From assembly GCF_019977315.1 (NCBI RefSeq), contig NZ_AP024652.1, positions 3,782,001 through 3,846,000 of the forward strand: a stretch of DNA of 64,000 bases. The letters run 5' to 3'. The translations under genes were made by a program, and so were the position numbers. This stretch comes from Arthrobacter sp. StoSoilB22 (GTDB taxonomy: Bacteria; Actinomycetota; Actinomycetes; Actinomycetales; Micrococcaceae). Position 1 is the first letter of the stretch, and every line of letters begins with the position of its first letter. The notes under the pieces are model-generated. The model saw only the letters and a program-made list of their open reading frames with translations, was not told the DNA's origin and did not search any database. Shown piece after piece: positions 22,914-31,302 of the stretch.

Positions 22914-23935
22914 CGGCCCGCACCCATGATGTCGATGCCCAGCTGTTCAAAATGCGTGACCACCGCTCTGGCGGCACTCTCAGCCACATCAGCTGAAACC
23001 TTGAGTGCGGGTGCCACCACCCTGGCGGCAACCTTGATGTCTCGCATGGTGGAGACGGCCTCAATAATGGCGGCGGCGTCCGTGCCGATCTTGAAGAGCC
23101 GGCCCGTCTTAGGGTCCAGCAGAGTGTATTCGGCAGCCCGCTTGAGGATAAAAGGAGCGTCCGCTGACGGGAGGCCGTCATTGAGAGTGGCGCCGTAGAG
23201 ACTGGTGCCGAATCCGACCAGGCTTGTGGTGGGCCGGTCTTCACGGGGAATGAACTTCCAAGCATCCAAGGCGGCCAAGTAGCGCGGGATCCAGGTCTTG
23301 GCCTCAAGGGAGTCCTGAATGTCCCAGGGGTAGTAGACAGCGGCAACGGCGGACTCCGGCCTCAGAGAAACGGCCCGGACTCTGATGTCCGGAAGCGAGT
23401 CACCTACCTTGCCGATTTTGGTTCCATAGGGACCGGACCTGACGGAACCATCCCAGGTGATGTGAAGCCGCGTCAGCAACAGGGTGTCCTTCGCGGCCCC
23501 GCTCAACAACCCGCGCTCCGCCAGGACGGCGTTGACCTCAGTGAGTTGCTGGACAAAATGGCCGGAGCGGACAGCTTCTTCTGCATCGTCGAAAAATGCT
23601 TGCCAGTCCTCCTTGGTGGTGATCCTGACTACCGTCACACCCACCAGATTGACGAAGGGGATAGCCACATAGTCCTGAATCTCCAAGCTGAGGGTGCCGT
23701 CCACCAGGAGCTCTTCCCCCGCGGCGTCGAATGACCCCGATGCCGTGACGATGCCGCCGTCGGCTTTGTCGCCGTTCAGAACCAGAACCGTAGAGCCTTC
23801 GCCGGCGAGAGTCTTCGCGTAATCGGCGTGCTCGGGATTCTCAACAAAAATAACGTGACCCGGTATCCGTCCGGGTACCCCTGTGATCCACTGATCCACA
23901 GCGGCGGCAATGCTCTGTTGCTGACTCAGCTTCAT
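22910..23935 (-). CDS. RiPP recognition protein with C-terminal PqqD-like RRE (daptide-type, MpaC-like)
   Basis: A 341-residue protein and the first gene of the operon. The N-terminal about 260 residues match nothing I recognise; they contain hydrophobic strands (VIFVENPEH, STVLVLNGDK, VAIPFVNLVGVTVVRITT). Residues about 270-338 fit the winged-helix RiPP recognition element: strands EYTLLDPKTGRLFKIGT, helix DAAAIIEAVS, then a final helix SAARAVVTHFEQLGI. RREs bind the leader and bring the precursor to the modifying enzymes. Daptide clusters have such a recognition protein next to the dehydrogenase and aminotransferase. I chose ATG 23935 (after GGTTGGGG). The frame is open further upstream, but it would run through an inverted repeat. 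Confidence 0.72.
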   Translation of the reverse strand: MKLSQQQSIAAAVDQWITGVPGRIPGHVIFVENPEHADYAKTLAGEGSTVLVLNGDKADGGIVTASGSFDAAGEELLVDGTLSLEIQDYVAIPFVNLVGVTVVRITTKEDWQAFFDDAEEAVRSGHFVQQLTEVNAVLAERGLLSGAAKDTLLLTRLHITWDGSVRSGPYGTKIGKVGDSLPDIRVRAVSLRPESAVAAVYYPWDIQDSLEAKTWIPRYLAALDAWKFIPREDRPTTSLVGFGTSLYGATLNDGLPSADAPFILKRAAEYTLLDPKTGRLFKIGTDAAAIIEAVSTMRDIKVAARVVAPALKVSADVAESAARAVVTHFEQLGIDIMGAGR

Positions 23936-23963
23936 TTCCCCAACCCCATAGTTGTCTTCACCG

Positions 23964-23990
23964 GCAGCTCCGCATTTAATCCGGGGCTGC
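23964..23990 (-). promoter_or_regulatory. inverted repeat upstream of the RiPP operon
   Basis: GCAGCTCCG, 9 AT-rich bases (CATTTAATC), then CGGGGCTGC: 9-bp arms with one mismatch, about 30 bp before the first start codon of the operon. It could be an operator or a 5' UTR stem. No regulator gene is in the cluster. Confidence 0.4.
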
Positions 23991-24046
23991 GTTCTGAGAA
24001 GGACACTATGGGCGGGTTCATGGCCCACAGGGCGGAAAGGCGAAAC

Positions 24047-24117
24047 TAGGTGGTGATTTGGCCGAAATTAGGGGTCAATTTGGAGCAACTAGGTGGCGTT
24101 TTGGGGTGGCCTAGGTG
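24047..24117. repeat. degenerate 21-22-bp direct repeats, possible old IS end
   Basis: Three adjacent units begin TAGGTGGTGATTTGG (24047), TAGGGGTCAATTTGG (24069) and TAGGTGGCGTTTTGG (24090), and a fourth begins TAGGTG at 24112. Multiple ~22-bp repeats of this kind resemble the terminal repeats of IS21-family elements. No transposase gene is present, so this may be a remnant upstream of the RiPP operon. Confidence 0.5.
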
Positions 24118-24204
24118 TGCGGAGCCAGCGTCTGATTGCATGACATCGGGCTCGGCTTGGGAGCGGCTATGCTGGGGCCCTCGCCGATTTGGGGACGTCT
24201 GAAC

Positions 24205-24658
24205 ATGAAGAAGAAACACGGTAAAAGTGCCAACAGCTATTGGCTGACGCTGGCTGGCTGTTACGGGCTGACCATCGGCGCCGCCACCATGGCAGCGATG
24301 CCGTGGCTTTTGATTGTGGGCGGCGTTTTCATCGTCTTCCCCTTGATCGTGGGGTTCTTTTACGGCCAGATCGGCCGGAAGGTCCAGTACCACCTCGCCC
24401 CGGAAAAACCGGCGATCGTCATCACAGCCACGGCATTTGCCATGGTGGCGATGTTCCTGCGCGGCTCAGGTCATCACAGCCACGGCATTTGCCATGGTGG
24501 CGATGTTCCTGCGCGGCTCACCAATCGTCGCCTGGGCCGGGCCACTTCTGGGCTTTGCCACCTTCGTCGGCACATACCTTTGCCTACGCCGTTCTGGTCA
24601 CTTCCATCGGAGTGCCCCCGAGCCTTCGCTCAATCAGGAAAGGGAGCACGCAGGCTGA
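24205..24658 (+). pseudogene. small membrane protein gene disrupted by a 52-bp duplication
   Basis: The frame from ATG 24205 encodes a protein with hydrophobic segments (LTLAGCYGLTIGAATMAAM, LLIVGGVFIVFPLIVGFFYG) and then VITATAFAMVAMFLRGS. At that point a 52-bp tandem duplication shifts the frame by one. The original continuation (SPIVAWAGPLLGFATFVGTY, then charged tail) is found in another frame and ends at 24658. Removing one repeat copy restores a continuous frame of about 130 residues with four hydrophobic segments. The family is unknown. The shifted frame runs without a stop into the hydrolase gene, giving an artificial fusion. Confidence 0.7.
24418..24520. repeat. 51-bp exact tandem repeat (period 52)
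   Basis: Bases 24418-24468 and 24470-24520 are identical (start GTCATCACAGCCACGG, end GCGCGGCTCA), with a single G between. The period of 52 is not a multiple of three and breaks the reading frame. Exact identity suggests a recent slippage or an assembly artefact. Confidence 0.9.
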
Positions 24659-24705
24659 TCTCCAGCCGTCAGGCTCGCGTCATCGGTCGCCGGTTAGCAT
24701 GCCTT

Positions 24706-25290
24706 ATGGAATCCTTCACCTGGTCAAAACCCTCCACTGATCACTCGGCACGAACCAAGGTAGCCGTCCTGCTTCCCGGTTCCGGGTACCCGGTTGAGGG
24801 CCCAGTCCTGTTCTGGGTTGGTGAAATGCTGGGAGCACTGGGCTGGCATGTTCAGGCTGTCCGGTGGACTCCTGACGATTCGCCCGGTGCTGGCCCTCAA
24901 GAGTTCGCGGCGGCTGCCGCTAAGACGGCTTTCGCGGCCGCACCAGACGCCGATCAACGATTGATTGTCGCCAAGTCCTTCAGCACCCTGTGTATCCCTT
25001 GGGCCGAGGAAGAGCGCATCCCGGGTATTTGGCTGACGCCGCTGCTTACAGACGAGAGGGTCAGAAGTACTATCAGCATGTCTTCAAAGGACGATCTCTT
25101 TATCGGCGGTTCATTGGACAAGCTGTGGGACGGCGGACGTAAGTCTGAGAGTGCCGGGACGTTCTTTGAGGTGCCCGGGGCCGATCATTCCCTGCAAATC
25201 CCGGAAGACTGGCGGGCCTCCCAGCTAGCTCAAACCCATGTGTTCGATCGGATTGAGGCGTTTGCGGCGGGGCTGCCCTCTACTACATAA
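24706..25290 (+). CDS. small alpha/beta-hydrolase-like protein
   Basis: A 194-residue protein with an alpha/beta-hydrolase layout: first strand VAVLLPGSGYPVEGP, nucleophile elbow region LIVAKSFSTL (Ser), a possible acid in MSSKDDLFIGG, and a possible catalytic His in VPGADHSLQI near the C terminus. The order Ser-Asp-His and spacing are as expected for the fold, although the elbow is AKSFS rather than G-x-S-x-G. No substrate can be proposed. I chose ATG 24706 because the upstream frame belongs to the broken membrane-protein gene, which is joined to it only through the 52-bp duplication. Confidence 0.65.
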   Translation: MESFTWSKPSTDHSARTKVAVLLPGSGYPVEGPVLFWVGEMLGALGWHVQAVRWTPDDSPGAGPQEFAAAAAKTAFAAAPDADQRLIVAKSFSTLCIPWAEEERIPGIWLTPLLTDERVRSTISMSSKDDLFIGGSLDKLWDGGRKSESAGTFFEVPGADHSLQIPEDWRASQLAQTHVFDRIEAFAAGLPSTT

Positions 25291-25577
25291 CTGCGCGGCC
25301 GACGCCAGCGGTTGTCCCGTCAGATGAAACCTAAACGGCCTAGAAGCTTGTACGCTTCGGTGTCCTCGCATGTTTGCATGGATAGCTGCGTCACGAACTG
25401 CAAGCTGCACGCACTCGATAGTGGGAGCATCGACGCGCCCCTGTAAGCGCATTCAGGCATCTTGGGTTCGGTTTACAGGCGGACCGTCGGCGCAGCACTT
25501 CTGTGCTGATACAGCAGCGGCTCCCTTGTACGCAGGCAGATGGTACGACGTATTGGGGGATATAGGCCTATGGCGGC

Positions 25578-26519
25578 ATGGGGGACAGCAGCCGTGGTTT
25601 TGTCGTTCGCGCGGTTTACATGAGGAAGCCAAGGGCTTCCTCGGCGGGTGTGGCTGCCGTGGCCGTAAGCCTGGCCGCGCTTCAGCTCGGTAACGGTATG
25701 GCCGTTGGGCTCATTGGAGCTGCTGGCGCAGGAATTGCGACGTGCCTGAGAGTAGGAATCGGAGCTTTGGCACTCCTTCCTGCCCTCTGGTTTGTAAGAT
25801 ACTCCGCTGTGGTATCCCTGCGCCGCATCGTCGGCTACGGTGTCGTTTTGGGATTGATGCAGCTTTGCTTCTATCAAGCAATTTCCCATATTTCGCTGTC
25901 TCTAGCGGTTTCCATTGAATTCATTGTCCCCTTGGTACTCGGCTGTCTGTGTACGCGCCCTCGGGCGGTCCGGCTTGCGGTTTTGGGCGCCGTGGCAGGA
26001 CTTTTCCTCATTGTGGACTACGCCAGCCGACCGGATCCCGCGGGAATCCTGTGGGCCGTGGCTACCGGGATTCTGTTGAGCGTTTATATCAAGGTGGGGA
26101 CGACTATGCCGACTGCGTCCCATCCGCTGGCAGTGTTATCCAAGGCTTTGTGGGTCGCGTTCCTAGTTGTTCTAGCAGGGCAGATCCTAACCCCAGTTCC
26201 TGACTTGCAGACAGCAGACCGGTGGGTGGGCCAGGCGCTTGTCGTGGCACTGCTGACCATAGCTATTCCATTTTCTCTGGAACTTTTCGCCATGAAGCGT
26301 CTTCGCGCGCTTCCCTTCGCAATGGTGTCGGCTTTGGACCCCGCGTTGGCTGCGATCGTCGGCGTACTAGGCCTTAACCAGTACTTGGACGACCGACAGA
26401 TCACGGGGCTGATCGTTCTCACCGGGTGTGCCGTACTTAGCGTCTGGACGGATGCTCGCGCCCAAACAAGCAGACAACTGAAATCTACTCAACGAGGAGC
26501 AAAAGTTGAAAACCAATGA
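25578..26519 (+). CDS. EamA/DMT-family membrane transporter
   Basis: A 313-residue protein with about ten hydrophobic helices in two homologous halves, the layout of EamA-type drug/metabolite transporters (RhtA/YddG-like). Examples are VVLGLMQLCFYQAISHISLSLA with the family's 'A-x-x-x-ts-a' turn, and a matching second-half segment FAMVSALDPALAAIVGVLGLNQ. Such carriers export amino acids or other small metabolites; the substrate is unknown. The start is uncertain: ATG 25578 and ATG 25620 both lack a clear ribosome binding site, and the second gives 299 residues. It stands alone. Confidence 0.75.
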   Translation: MGDSSRGFVVRAVYMRKPRASSAGVAAVAVSLAALQLGNGMAVGLIGAAGAGIATCLRVGIGALALLPALWFVRYSAVVSLRRIVGYGVVLGLMQLCFYQAISHISLSLAVSIEFIVPLVLGCLCTRPRAVRLAVLGAVAGLFLIVDYASRPDPAGILWAVATGILLSVYIKVGTTMPTASHPLAVLSKALWVAFLVVLAGQILTPVPDLQTADRWVGQALVVALLTIAIPFSLELFAMKRLRALPFAMVSALDPALAAIVGVLGLNQYLDDRQITGLIVLTGCAVLSVWTDARAQTSRQLKSTQRGAKVENQ

Positions 26520-26664
26520 ATTGCTGTGGCACCCACCTTGTCTGACTCGTTCCTCCACACGTGCCGGGACTGAGAGGGATGCGTTTGTGGCTGCTGTGGG
26601 TGCGGGGTTGGACGTGGGCGGGCATGGATGACACCTCAGCCTCCCTTTAGACTCCATCTGAACA

Positions 26665-26919
26665 TCATTCCGTTCTCTTTCTGGGTACTACCCCACGAGA
26701 ATTTGGCCCCGAAATATTTGACGACGCTGTATCCAAAAGTTGCTGCAAGGATTTTCGGAGTTCTTTCCACGTTGCGTGCCGATGCTCCAATTCTTCAAAC
26801 CCCGCATTTGTCAGTTGATAACATTTTCGCAGCGGACCGGTAGGTGATATTTCCCACCTATAGGTGGCTAATCCTTGGTGCCTCAATCGATTCATGAGTG
26901 CGTATAAATCACTTTCACA
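26665..26919 (-). pseudogene. PadR-family regulator fragment
   Basis: The minus-strand frame ending at 26665 carries DLYALMNRLRHQGLATYRWE, then GPLRKCYQLTNAGFEELEHR and WKELRKSLQQLL. This is the second half of a PadR winged helix ('lYp-x-L-x-RLe-eGl ... rk-Y-x-lT-x-x-G'). The N-terminal helix-turn-helix half is missing: upstream residues in this frame (to 27030) do not fit the family, and I found no good continuation in other frames. It looks like a decayed or truncated regulator in an AT-richer patch. Confidence 0.45.
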
Positions 26920-27063
26920 TTCGCTATATTCTGGCCAATATATGGCCCGATGACCGCCTTCGGAATAGGACTCGTCGTGATGGCCATTGCTGTCGCAGTA
27001 GATCGATTTATTGGGTTGCGCCGAAGGCAACGGCTAATCGCGGGAGAGCATGAGTGAACGCAC

Positions 27064-27474
27064 TTACGCCACCAGCCGCCCCTCCGGACGTTGACGCAAA
27101 GACATCGCAGCGAGCGCGTACAGCAGCCCCCGGGCCACACCGAACAACCACGGGAACGGCAGATCAAAGCCTAGCCAGAACACTGCTTCGACAGGTAGGA
27201 GTGCCAGCCCGAGAATAAGCCCGGACCGGCGTCCCTTCCATGCGAGCCAAGCAGCCCACGACGCCACCAACACCACAACCAGGAATGCCATCAGCAGCGT
27301 CACGAAGACCCAGCCGTCCAGGCCGTCCCACGGTCCCGCGTACATCGGGAACAGGTCCATGAACATTGGTAGATACCCGTTTTGGAGGAGGTAGATGCTG
27401 ACTGGAATCGCAGGAATCCCGAACGCCGCCGCATAAATCCAGGTCAGCACGGCCGCCACACGCGCTTTCTGCAT
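27064..27474 (-). CDS. four-helix membrane protein of unknown function
   Basis: A 136-residue protein with four hydrophobic segments (VAAVLTWIYAAAFGIPAIPV, VFVTLLMAFLVVVLVASWAA, SGLILGLALLPVEAVFWLG, LFGVARGLLYALAAMSL). I do not recognise the family. ATG 27474 is preceded by AGGGAAGGCT, a better start than the upstream frame beginning at 27507. It is a single gene between the PadR remnant and the sugar operon and reads on the same strand as the operon, but 97 bp downstream of its last gene. Confidence 0.6.
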   Translation of the reverse strand: MQKARVAAVLTWIYAAAFGIPAIPVSIYLLQNGYLPMFMDLFPMYAGPWDGLDGWVFVTLLMAFLVVVLVASWAAWLAWKGRRSGLILGLALLPVEAVFWLGFDLPFPWLFGVARGLLYALAAMSLRQRPEGRLVA

Positions 27475-27570
27475 AGCCTTCCCTCGATTCGGCCCGCCCC
27501 GATCCACCGCTCAGTACAAGCAGATAGATCCAGTGTGGAACAGAGGATTCACGAGTGGAAGCCCTCTGCG

Positions 27571-28320
27571 CTAGGCTTCCTCGAACCAGCCCCGCGCCGG
27601 GTTGGAGACCTCGGGCGCTTCCCGGAAAACGCCGGGCTGCGCCACCCAGCCAACCCCGTTGGCGATGACCTTCTGGATCTGCGGCTGGTGGTACACCGGG
27701 TATTCCTGGTCGCCGGGGCTGAAGTAGAAGATCCGGCCCTTGCCGCGCGAGAACGTCACGCCGGAGCGGAACACCTCTCCCCCGGTGAACGAGCTGATGA
27801 AGATCAGGTCGTCGGGTTCTGGAATGTCGAACAGTTCGCCGTACATTTCCTGCTGCGGAATCACAATGGGGCTCTCAATGCCGGCCGCGATCGGATGCGA
27901 CGGCTTGACCGTCCACACGAGTTCGCGTTCGCCCTCGTTGCGCCACTTCAGCGAGCACGTGGTCCCCAACAACCGAGTGAAGATCTTCGCGAAGTGCCCG
28001 GAGTGCAGGACCACCAGGCCCATGCCGCCGAGCACGTGGCGCTGCACGCGCTCCACCACCTCATCAGCGACTTCCCCATGGGCAATGTGTCCCCACCACA
28101 GCAGCACGTCGGTCTGCTCCAGCACCTCCTCGGAGAGCCCGTGTTCGGGATCGGCGAGTGTCGCCGTCGTGATTTCGGAGTCCGGGTAGAAGCCGCGCAG
28201 CCCGGCGGCGATGGCGCCGTGGATCCCTTCGGGGTACATCTCGCCGATCGTGGCGGGCTCGTTGCGGGCCTCGTGGACGGCTTCGTTCCAGACGACAATC
28301 TTCAATTTCGCATCAGACAT
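27571..28320 (-). CDS. ThuA-domain protein
   Basis: A 249-residue ThuA-like protein with a class I glutamine-amidotransferase-like fold. Markers are [14 protein letters not shown] at the start, [31 protein letters not shown] and [17 protein letters not shown]. ThuA proteins take part in the use of trehalose and related disaccharides through a 3-keto-sugar route together with ThuB-type dehydrogenases. Here it is the last gene of an operon with a Gfo/Idh/MocA dehydrogenase and a sugar ABC transporter. The start at ATG 28320 is 1 bp after the previous stop. The sugar cannot be told from sequence. Confidence 0.8.
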   Translation of the reverse strand: MSDAKLKIVVWNEAVHEARNEPATIGEMYPEGIHGAIAAGLRGFYPDSEITTATLADPEHGLSEEVLEQTDVLLWWGHIAHGEVADEVVERVQRHVLGGMGLVVLHSGHFAKIFTRLLGTTCSLKWRNEGERELVWTVKPSHPIAAGIESPIVIPQQEMYGELFDIPEPDDLIFISSFTGGEVFRSGVTFSRGKGRIFYFSPGDQEYPVYHQPQIQKVIANGVGWVAQPGVFREAPEVSNPARGWFEEA

Positions 28321-28321
28321 T

Positions 28322-29425
28322 TCAGAGCACCACTTCACGTTGTTCGAGGGCGGATTTGTAGCAGGCATCGAGCACCAGGGCCCGGCTGAGGGCCAGTGAA
28401 CCATCATGGCTTCCCCATACAGTTTCGCCGCCGCGCACGGCAGCAATGAAATCGTCGACGACGGCCTGGTGGGCTCGCCCGGGTTCGGCCACCACCTCAA
28501 AGTCGGCGTTCTCGCCGTCCTTCTCCGTGAAGACGTGAACGTCCGCCACCGGGTTCTCGGAGGCGCCCACAGAGCGCAAGTCCGCTCCGCCGTCGGTCCC
28601 GTAAACGGTGAAGTCCATCAGGTCCCGCTCGTCGCGGTACGTGGCCCAGCCCGCTTCCAGTATCAGGGTCCCGCCGCCTTCCAGCCGGAGGAACGCGGAG
28701 GCGAAGTCTTCCACTTCAAACTTGTGGCTGGAGTTCGACGCCGTGTACCGGGCGTTGCCGCCGAGGCCGCGCGGGCCGAGTTCGGAATGGGTGGACGCCG
28801 AGACGGCCAGAACCTTGGGCTCGCCCAGGAGGTGCAGCGAGTAGTCCAGGACGTGCACGCCGATGTCAGCCAGCGGACCGCCGCCGGCGAGTTTCGGGTT
28901 GGTGAACCAGCTGCCCAGCATCGGAATGCCTTGGCGCCGGAGCCACGATGCCTTGGCGTAGTACGGGCGACCGAGCGTGCCGGCATCGATCACTTCCTTG
29001 AGCGCCTGGATGTCGCCGCGGCGGCGGTGGTTGAACGCGACGTCCAGCACGCGGCCTGCCTTACGGGCGGCGTCCACCATCTGCTGACCCTCGACGGCGT
29101 TACGCGCCAAAGGCTTTTCGCTCAGCACATGCAGTCCGCGCCCGAGCGAGGCAATGGCGATGGGCGCGTGCAGGAACGTCGGCACGGCGACGCTGACGGC
29201 GTCGAGGCCTTCGAGCTCGATCATGTCTTCCCAGCGGGCGAACGCGTGGGGGATGCTGTATTCCTCCTTCAGCTGGGCAAGAAGATCAGCTTCCATGCCG
29301 GCGACGGCGACAATTTCGACGCCGTCGATATTGCTGTACGCCTTGAGGTGCTGCTGGCCGGCCCAACCGATGCCCACAACTCCCACCTTGAGGGTTGCGG
29401 ACGGGGCCTGCTGCTGAATGCTCAC
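28322..29425 (-). CDS. Gfo/Idh/MocA family NAD(P)-dependent oxidoreductase
   Basis: A 367-residue protein. The N-terminal Rossmann motif is [17 protein letters not shown], followed by the family's LSEKPLARN segment (EKP motif with catalytic-site Lys), and [21 protein letters not shown] with the D-x-G-x-H-x-x-D motif. It likely oxidises a sugar hydroxyl to a keto group. In ThuAB-type pathways the dehydrogenase makes 3-keto-disaccharides. It lies between the permease and ThuA genes, in the same orientation. The exact substrate is unknown. Confidence 0.85.
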   Translation of the reverse strand: MSIQQQAPSATLKVGVVGIGWAGQQHLKAYSNIDGVEIVAVAGMEADLLAQLKEEYSIPHAFARWEDMIELEGLDAVSVAVPTFLHAPIAIASLGRGLHVLSEKPLARNAVEGQQMVDAARKAGRVLDVAFNHRRRGDIQALKEVIDAGTLGRPYYAKASWLRRQGIPMLGSWFTNPKLAGGGPLADIGVHVLDYSLHLLGEPKVLAVSASTHSELGPRGLGGNARYTASNSSHKFEVEDFASAFLRLEGGGTLILEAGWATYRDERDLMDFTVYGTDGGADLRSVGASENPVADVHVFTEKDGENADFEVVAEPGRAHQAVVDDFIAAVRGGETVWGSHDGSLALSRALVLDACYKSALEQREVVL

Positions 29426-29462
29426 GTTGTTCCTGTTCTTTCTGTGGTTACTAGGTTTGGGG

Positions 29463-30362
29463 TTAGCCCTTGACCGCGCCGGCCGTCATGCCGGAAACGA
29501 TCCGCTTCTGGCACACGAGCACCAGGATCACGAGTGGGACAGTGATGATCACCGACGCTGCGCTGATGGTGCCGAGGGGTTGGTCGAACTCGCTGGTGCC
29601 GCTGAAGAAGGCAATCGCCACCGGGACGGGACGGGCTTCCGGCGATGTGGTCAGCGTGACGGCCAGGAGGAATTCATTCCAAACCGAGATGAACACCAGG
29701 ATCGCCGTGGTCGCCAAGCCGGGGACCGCCAGCGGCAGGATCACCTTGCGGAAGGCGACGAACGGTGTGGCGCCATCCATGTACGCGGATTCCTCCAGCT
29801 CACGCGGGATCTCCTTGAAGAAGGACGTCAGCGTGTAGATCGCCAGCGGCAACGCGAACGTCAGCTTCGGGATGATGAGGCCGAGCAGAGTGTCGTACAG
29901 CCCGATCTCGCGCCAGATGGAGAACATCGGGGCCGCGATGGCGATGGCCGGGAACGTGGTGACCGAGAGGATCAGCGTCAGGATCATCGCCTTGCGGCGC
30001 ATCTTCAGCCTCGCCAGCGCATAGGCGGCGAAGGACGCGAACACCAGCGCCACCGTTGTAGTCACGACGGCGATAATCACCGAGTTGCGCAAGGCCAGGA
30101 GGAACTCGGGGTTCTGGAAGACCACCAGATAGTTCTCGAGGGTCGGCTGGCTCGGGAAGAGCTCGCCTTGGGACAGGCTCGCACCCTTCTTAAGGGAGGT
30201 GTTGACGAGCCAGTAGAACGGGATGAGCGAGAAAGCCATGACGGCCACCACGAACACCCACACCAGGGGATGCAGTTTCGATTCCCCACGCAAGCGACGC
30301 TTCGGCGCCTTGCGCCCGGTGGTGAGTTCCGCCGTCGGGCGTTCTGCAATCAGCGTGCTCAT
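29463..30362 (-). CDS. sugar ABC transporter permease (MalG/ThuG type)
   Basis: A 299-residue protein with six membrane helices and the EAA loop ELEESAYMDGATPFVAFRKVILPLA (in two pieces: ELEESAYMDGA and FRKVILPLA), which contacts the ATPase. An N-terminal tail of about 40 polar residues precedes helix 1. ATG 30362 overlaps the stop of the preceding permease gene as ATGA, with the ribosome binding site AAGGAGGAAC, so the much longer frame from 30656 is not the gene. It is the second permease half of a CUT1-type importer. Confidence 0.87.
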   Translation of the reverse strand: MSTLIAERPTAELTTGRKAPKRRLRGESKLHPLVWVFVVAVMAFSLIPFYWLVNTSLKKGASLSQGELFPSQPTLENYLVVFQNPEFLLALRNSVIIAVVTTTVALVFASFAAYALARLKMRRKAMILTLILSVTTFPAIAIAAPMFSIWREIGLYDTLLGLIIPKLTFALPLAIYTLTSFFKEIPRELEESAYMDGATPFVAFRKVILPLAVPGLATTAILVFISVWNEFLLAVTLTTSPEARPVPVAIAFFSGTSEFDQPLGTISAASVIITVPLVILVLVCQKRIVSGMTAGAVKG

Positions 30363-31300
30363 TGTTCCTCCTTCGCGACGTCGCGGATGTTGCCGCCGGC
30401 GAAGCGGACGTAGATGACCGAGACCACCATGACGGTAAGGAAGGTCAGGATGGACAGCGCCGAGCCTTCGCCCACCAGCCGGTTTTCGCGCAGTTGGGTG
30501 TAGGCGAGCATGGACATGGATTCGGTGCCGTTGGCGCCGCGGGTGAGCACGAACGGCAGGTCGAAGACGCGGAGGGCATCCATGGTGCGGAAGATCGCGG
30601 CGAGGACGATCGCCGGACGCAACAGCGGCAGGGTGATGTTGACGAAGGTCTGCCATTTGCTGGCGCCGTCGAGTTCCGCGGCCTCGTACGTTTCGGCGGA
30701 GATGACCTGCAGTCCGGCCAGGATGATGAGCGCCGCGAAGGGCGTGGTCTTCCAGACGTCGGCCATGACGATCACGGCCATCGCATAGCCGTGCTCACCG
30801 AGCCAGACGACGTCGCCGCCCGGCAGCCCCAGTGCGGAGAGGACGTTGGTGACCAGGCCCATGTTGGGCTGGAACATCGTCTGCCAGGTGATGGCGCTGA
30901 CCACGGTGATGATCGCGTACGGCAGCAGAACCACGGTGCGCAGGACGGCCCGGCCCTTGAACGCGAGGTTGAGCAGGAGCGCCATGGCCGTGCCGAGGAC
31001 GAGTTCCAAGCTGACCGACAAACCTGCGAAGAGGAACGTCTGGCCGAACGCCGCCCACCACTCTTGGCTTGCCAGGGCGTTGATGTAGTTTTCCAGGCCG
31101 ACGAAACGAGACAGGCCGGCGGTGCGGACGCTGTACTGGTTCAGCGAGAGCCAGATCGCGTAGCCGATGGGGACTGCCGCGACCAGCGCCATGATGACCA
31201 GCGACGGCGCGGTCATGCGGAAGGCGAGCTTTCGTTCGGCGCGGTCGCGGCCGCTTGTCTTCGCTGGGCCGCGGCTTGCCGGGATTGTTTTGATGGCCAT
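30359..31300 (-). CDS. sugar ABC transporter permease (MalF/ThuF type)
   Basis: A 313-residue CUT1-family permease with six helices and the EAA loop ETYEAAELDGASKW followed by FVNITLPLLRP. An N-terminal basic tail precedes LVIMALVAAVPIGYAIWLSL. The stop overlaps the next permease start. Start ATG 31300 is 2 bp after the stop of the substrate-binding-protein gene. No ATPase gene is in the operon, so a shared MsiK-like ATPase encoded elsewhere probably energises this importer, as is common in actinobacteria. Confidence 0.87.
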   Translation of the reverse strand: MAIKTIPASRGPAKTSGRDRAERKLAFRMTAPSLVIMALVAAVPIGYAIWLSLNQYSVRTAGLSRFVGLENYINALASQEWWAAFGQTFLFAGLSVSLELVLGTAMALLLNLAFKGRAVLRTVVLLPYAIITVVSAITWQTMFQPNMGLVTNVLSALGLPGGDVVWLGEHGYAMAVIVMADVWKTTPFAALIILAGLQVISAETYEAAELDGASKWQTFVNITLPLLRPAIVLAAIFRTMDALRVFDLPFVLTRGANGTESMSMLAYTQLRENRLVGEGSALSILTFLTVMVVSVIYVRFAGGNIRDVAKEEQ

Positions 31301-31302
31301 GA

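Noticed and set aside
13723-23935. Thiopeptide or linear azol(in)e peptide cluster, suggested by the YcaO
   Set aside because: No dehydrogenase (SagB-type), no E1-like cyclodehydratase partner, no lanthipeptide-like dehydratase, and the precursor cores lack Cys. The set of dehydrogenase, aminotransferase, methyltransferase and terminal Thr fits daptides better.
24136-25290. 384-codon membrane-protein/hydrolase fusion gene
   Set aside because: The fusion exists only because of the 52-bp tandem duplication. The two parts belong to separate genes with their own starts.
26950-27057. 35-codon plus-strand frame with one hydrophobic helix (FGIGLVVMAIAVAVDRFIG)
   Set aside because: No ribosome binding site, no family, and it overlaps an AT-rich region with decayed sequence. 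It could be the end of a lost membrane-protein gene, but I cannot support a gene.
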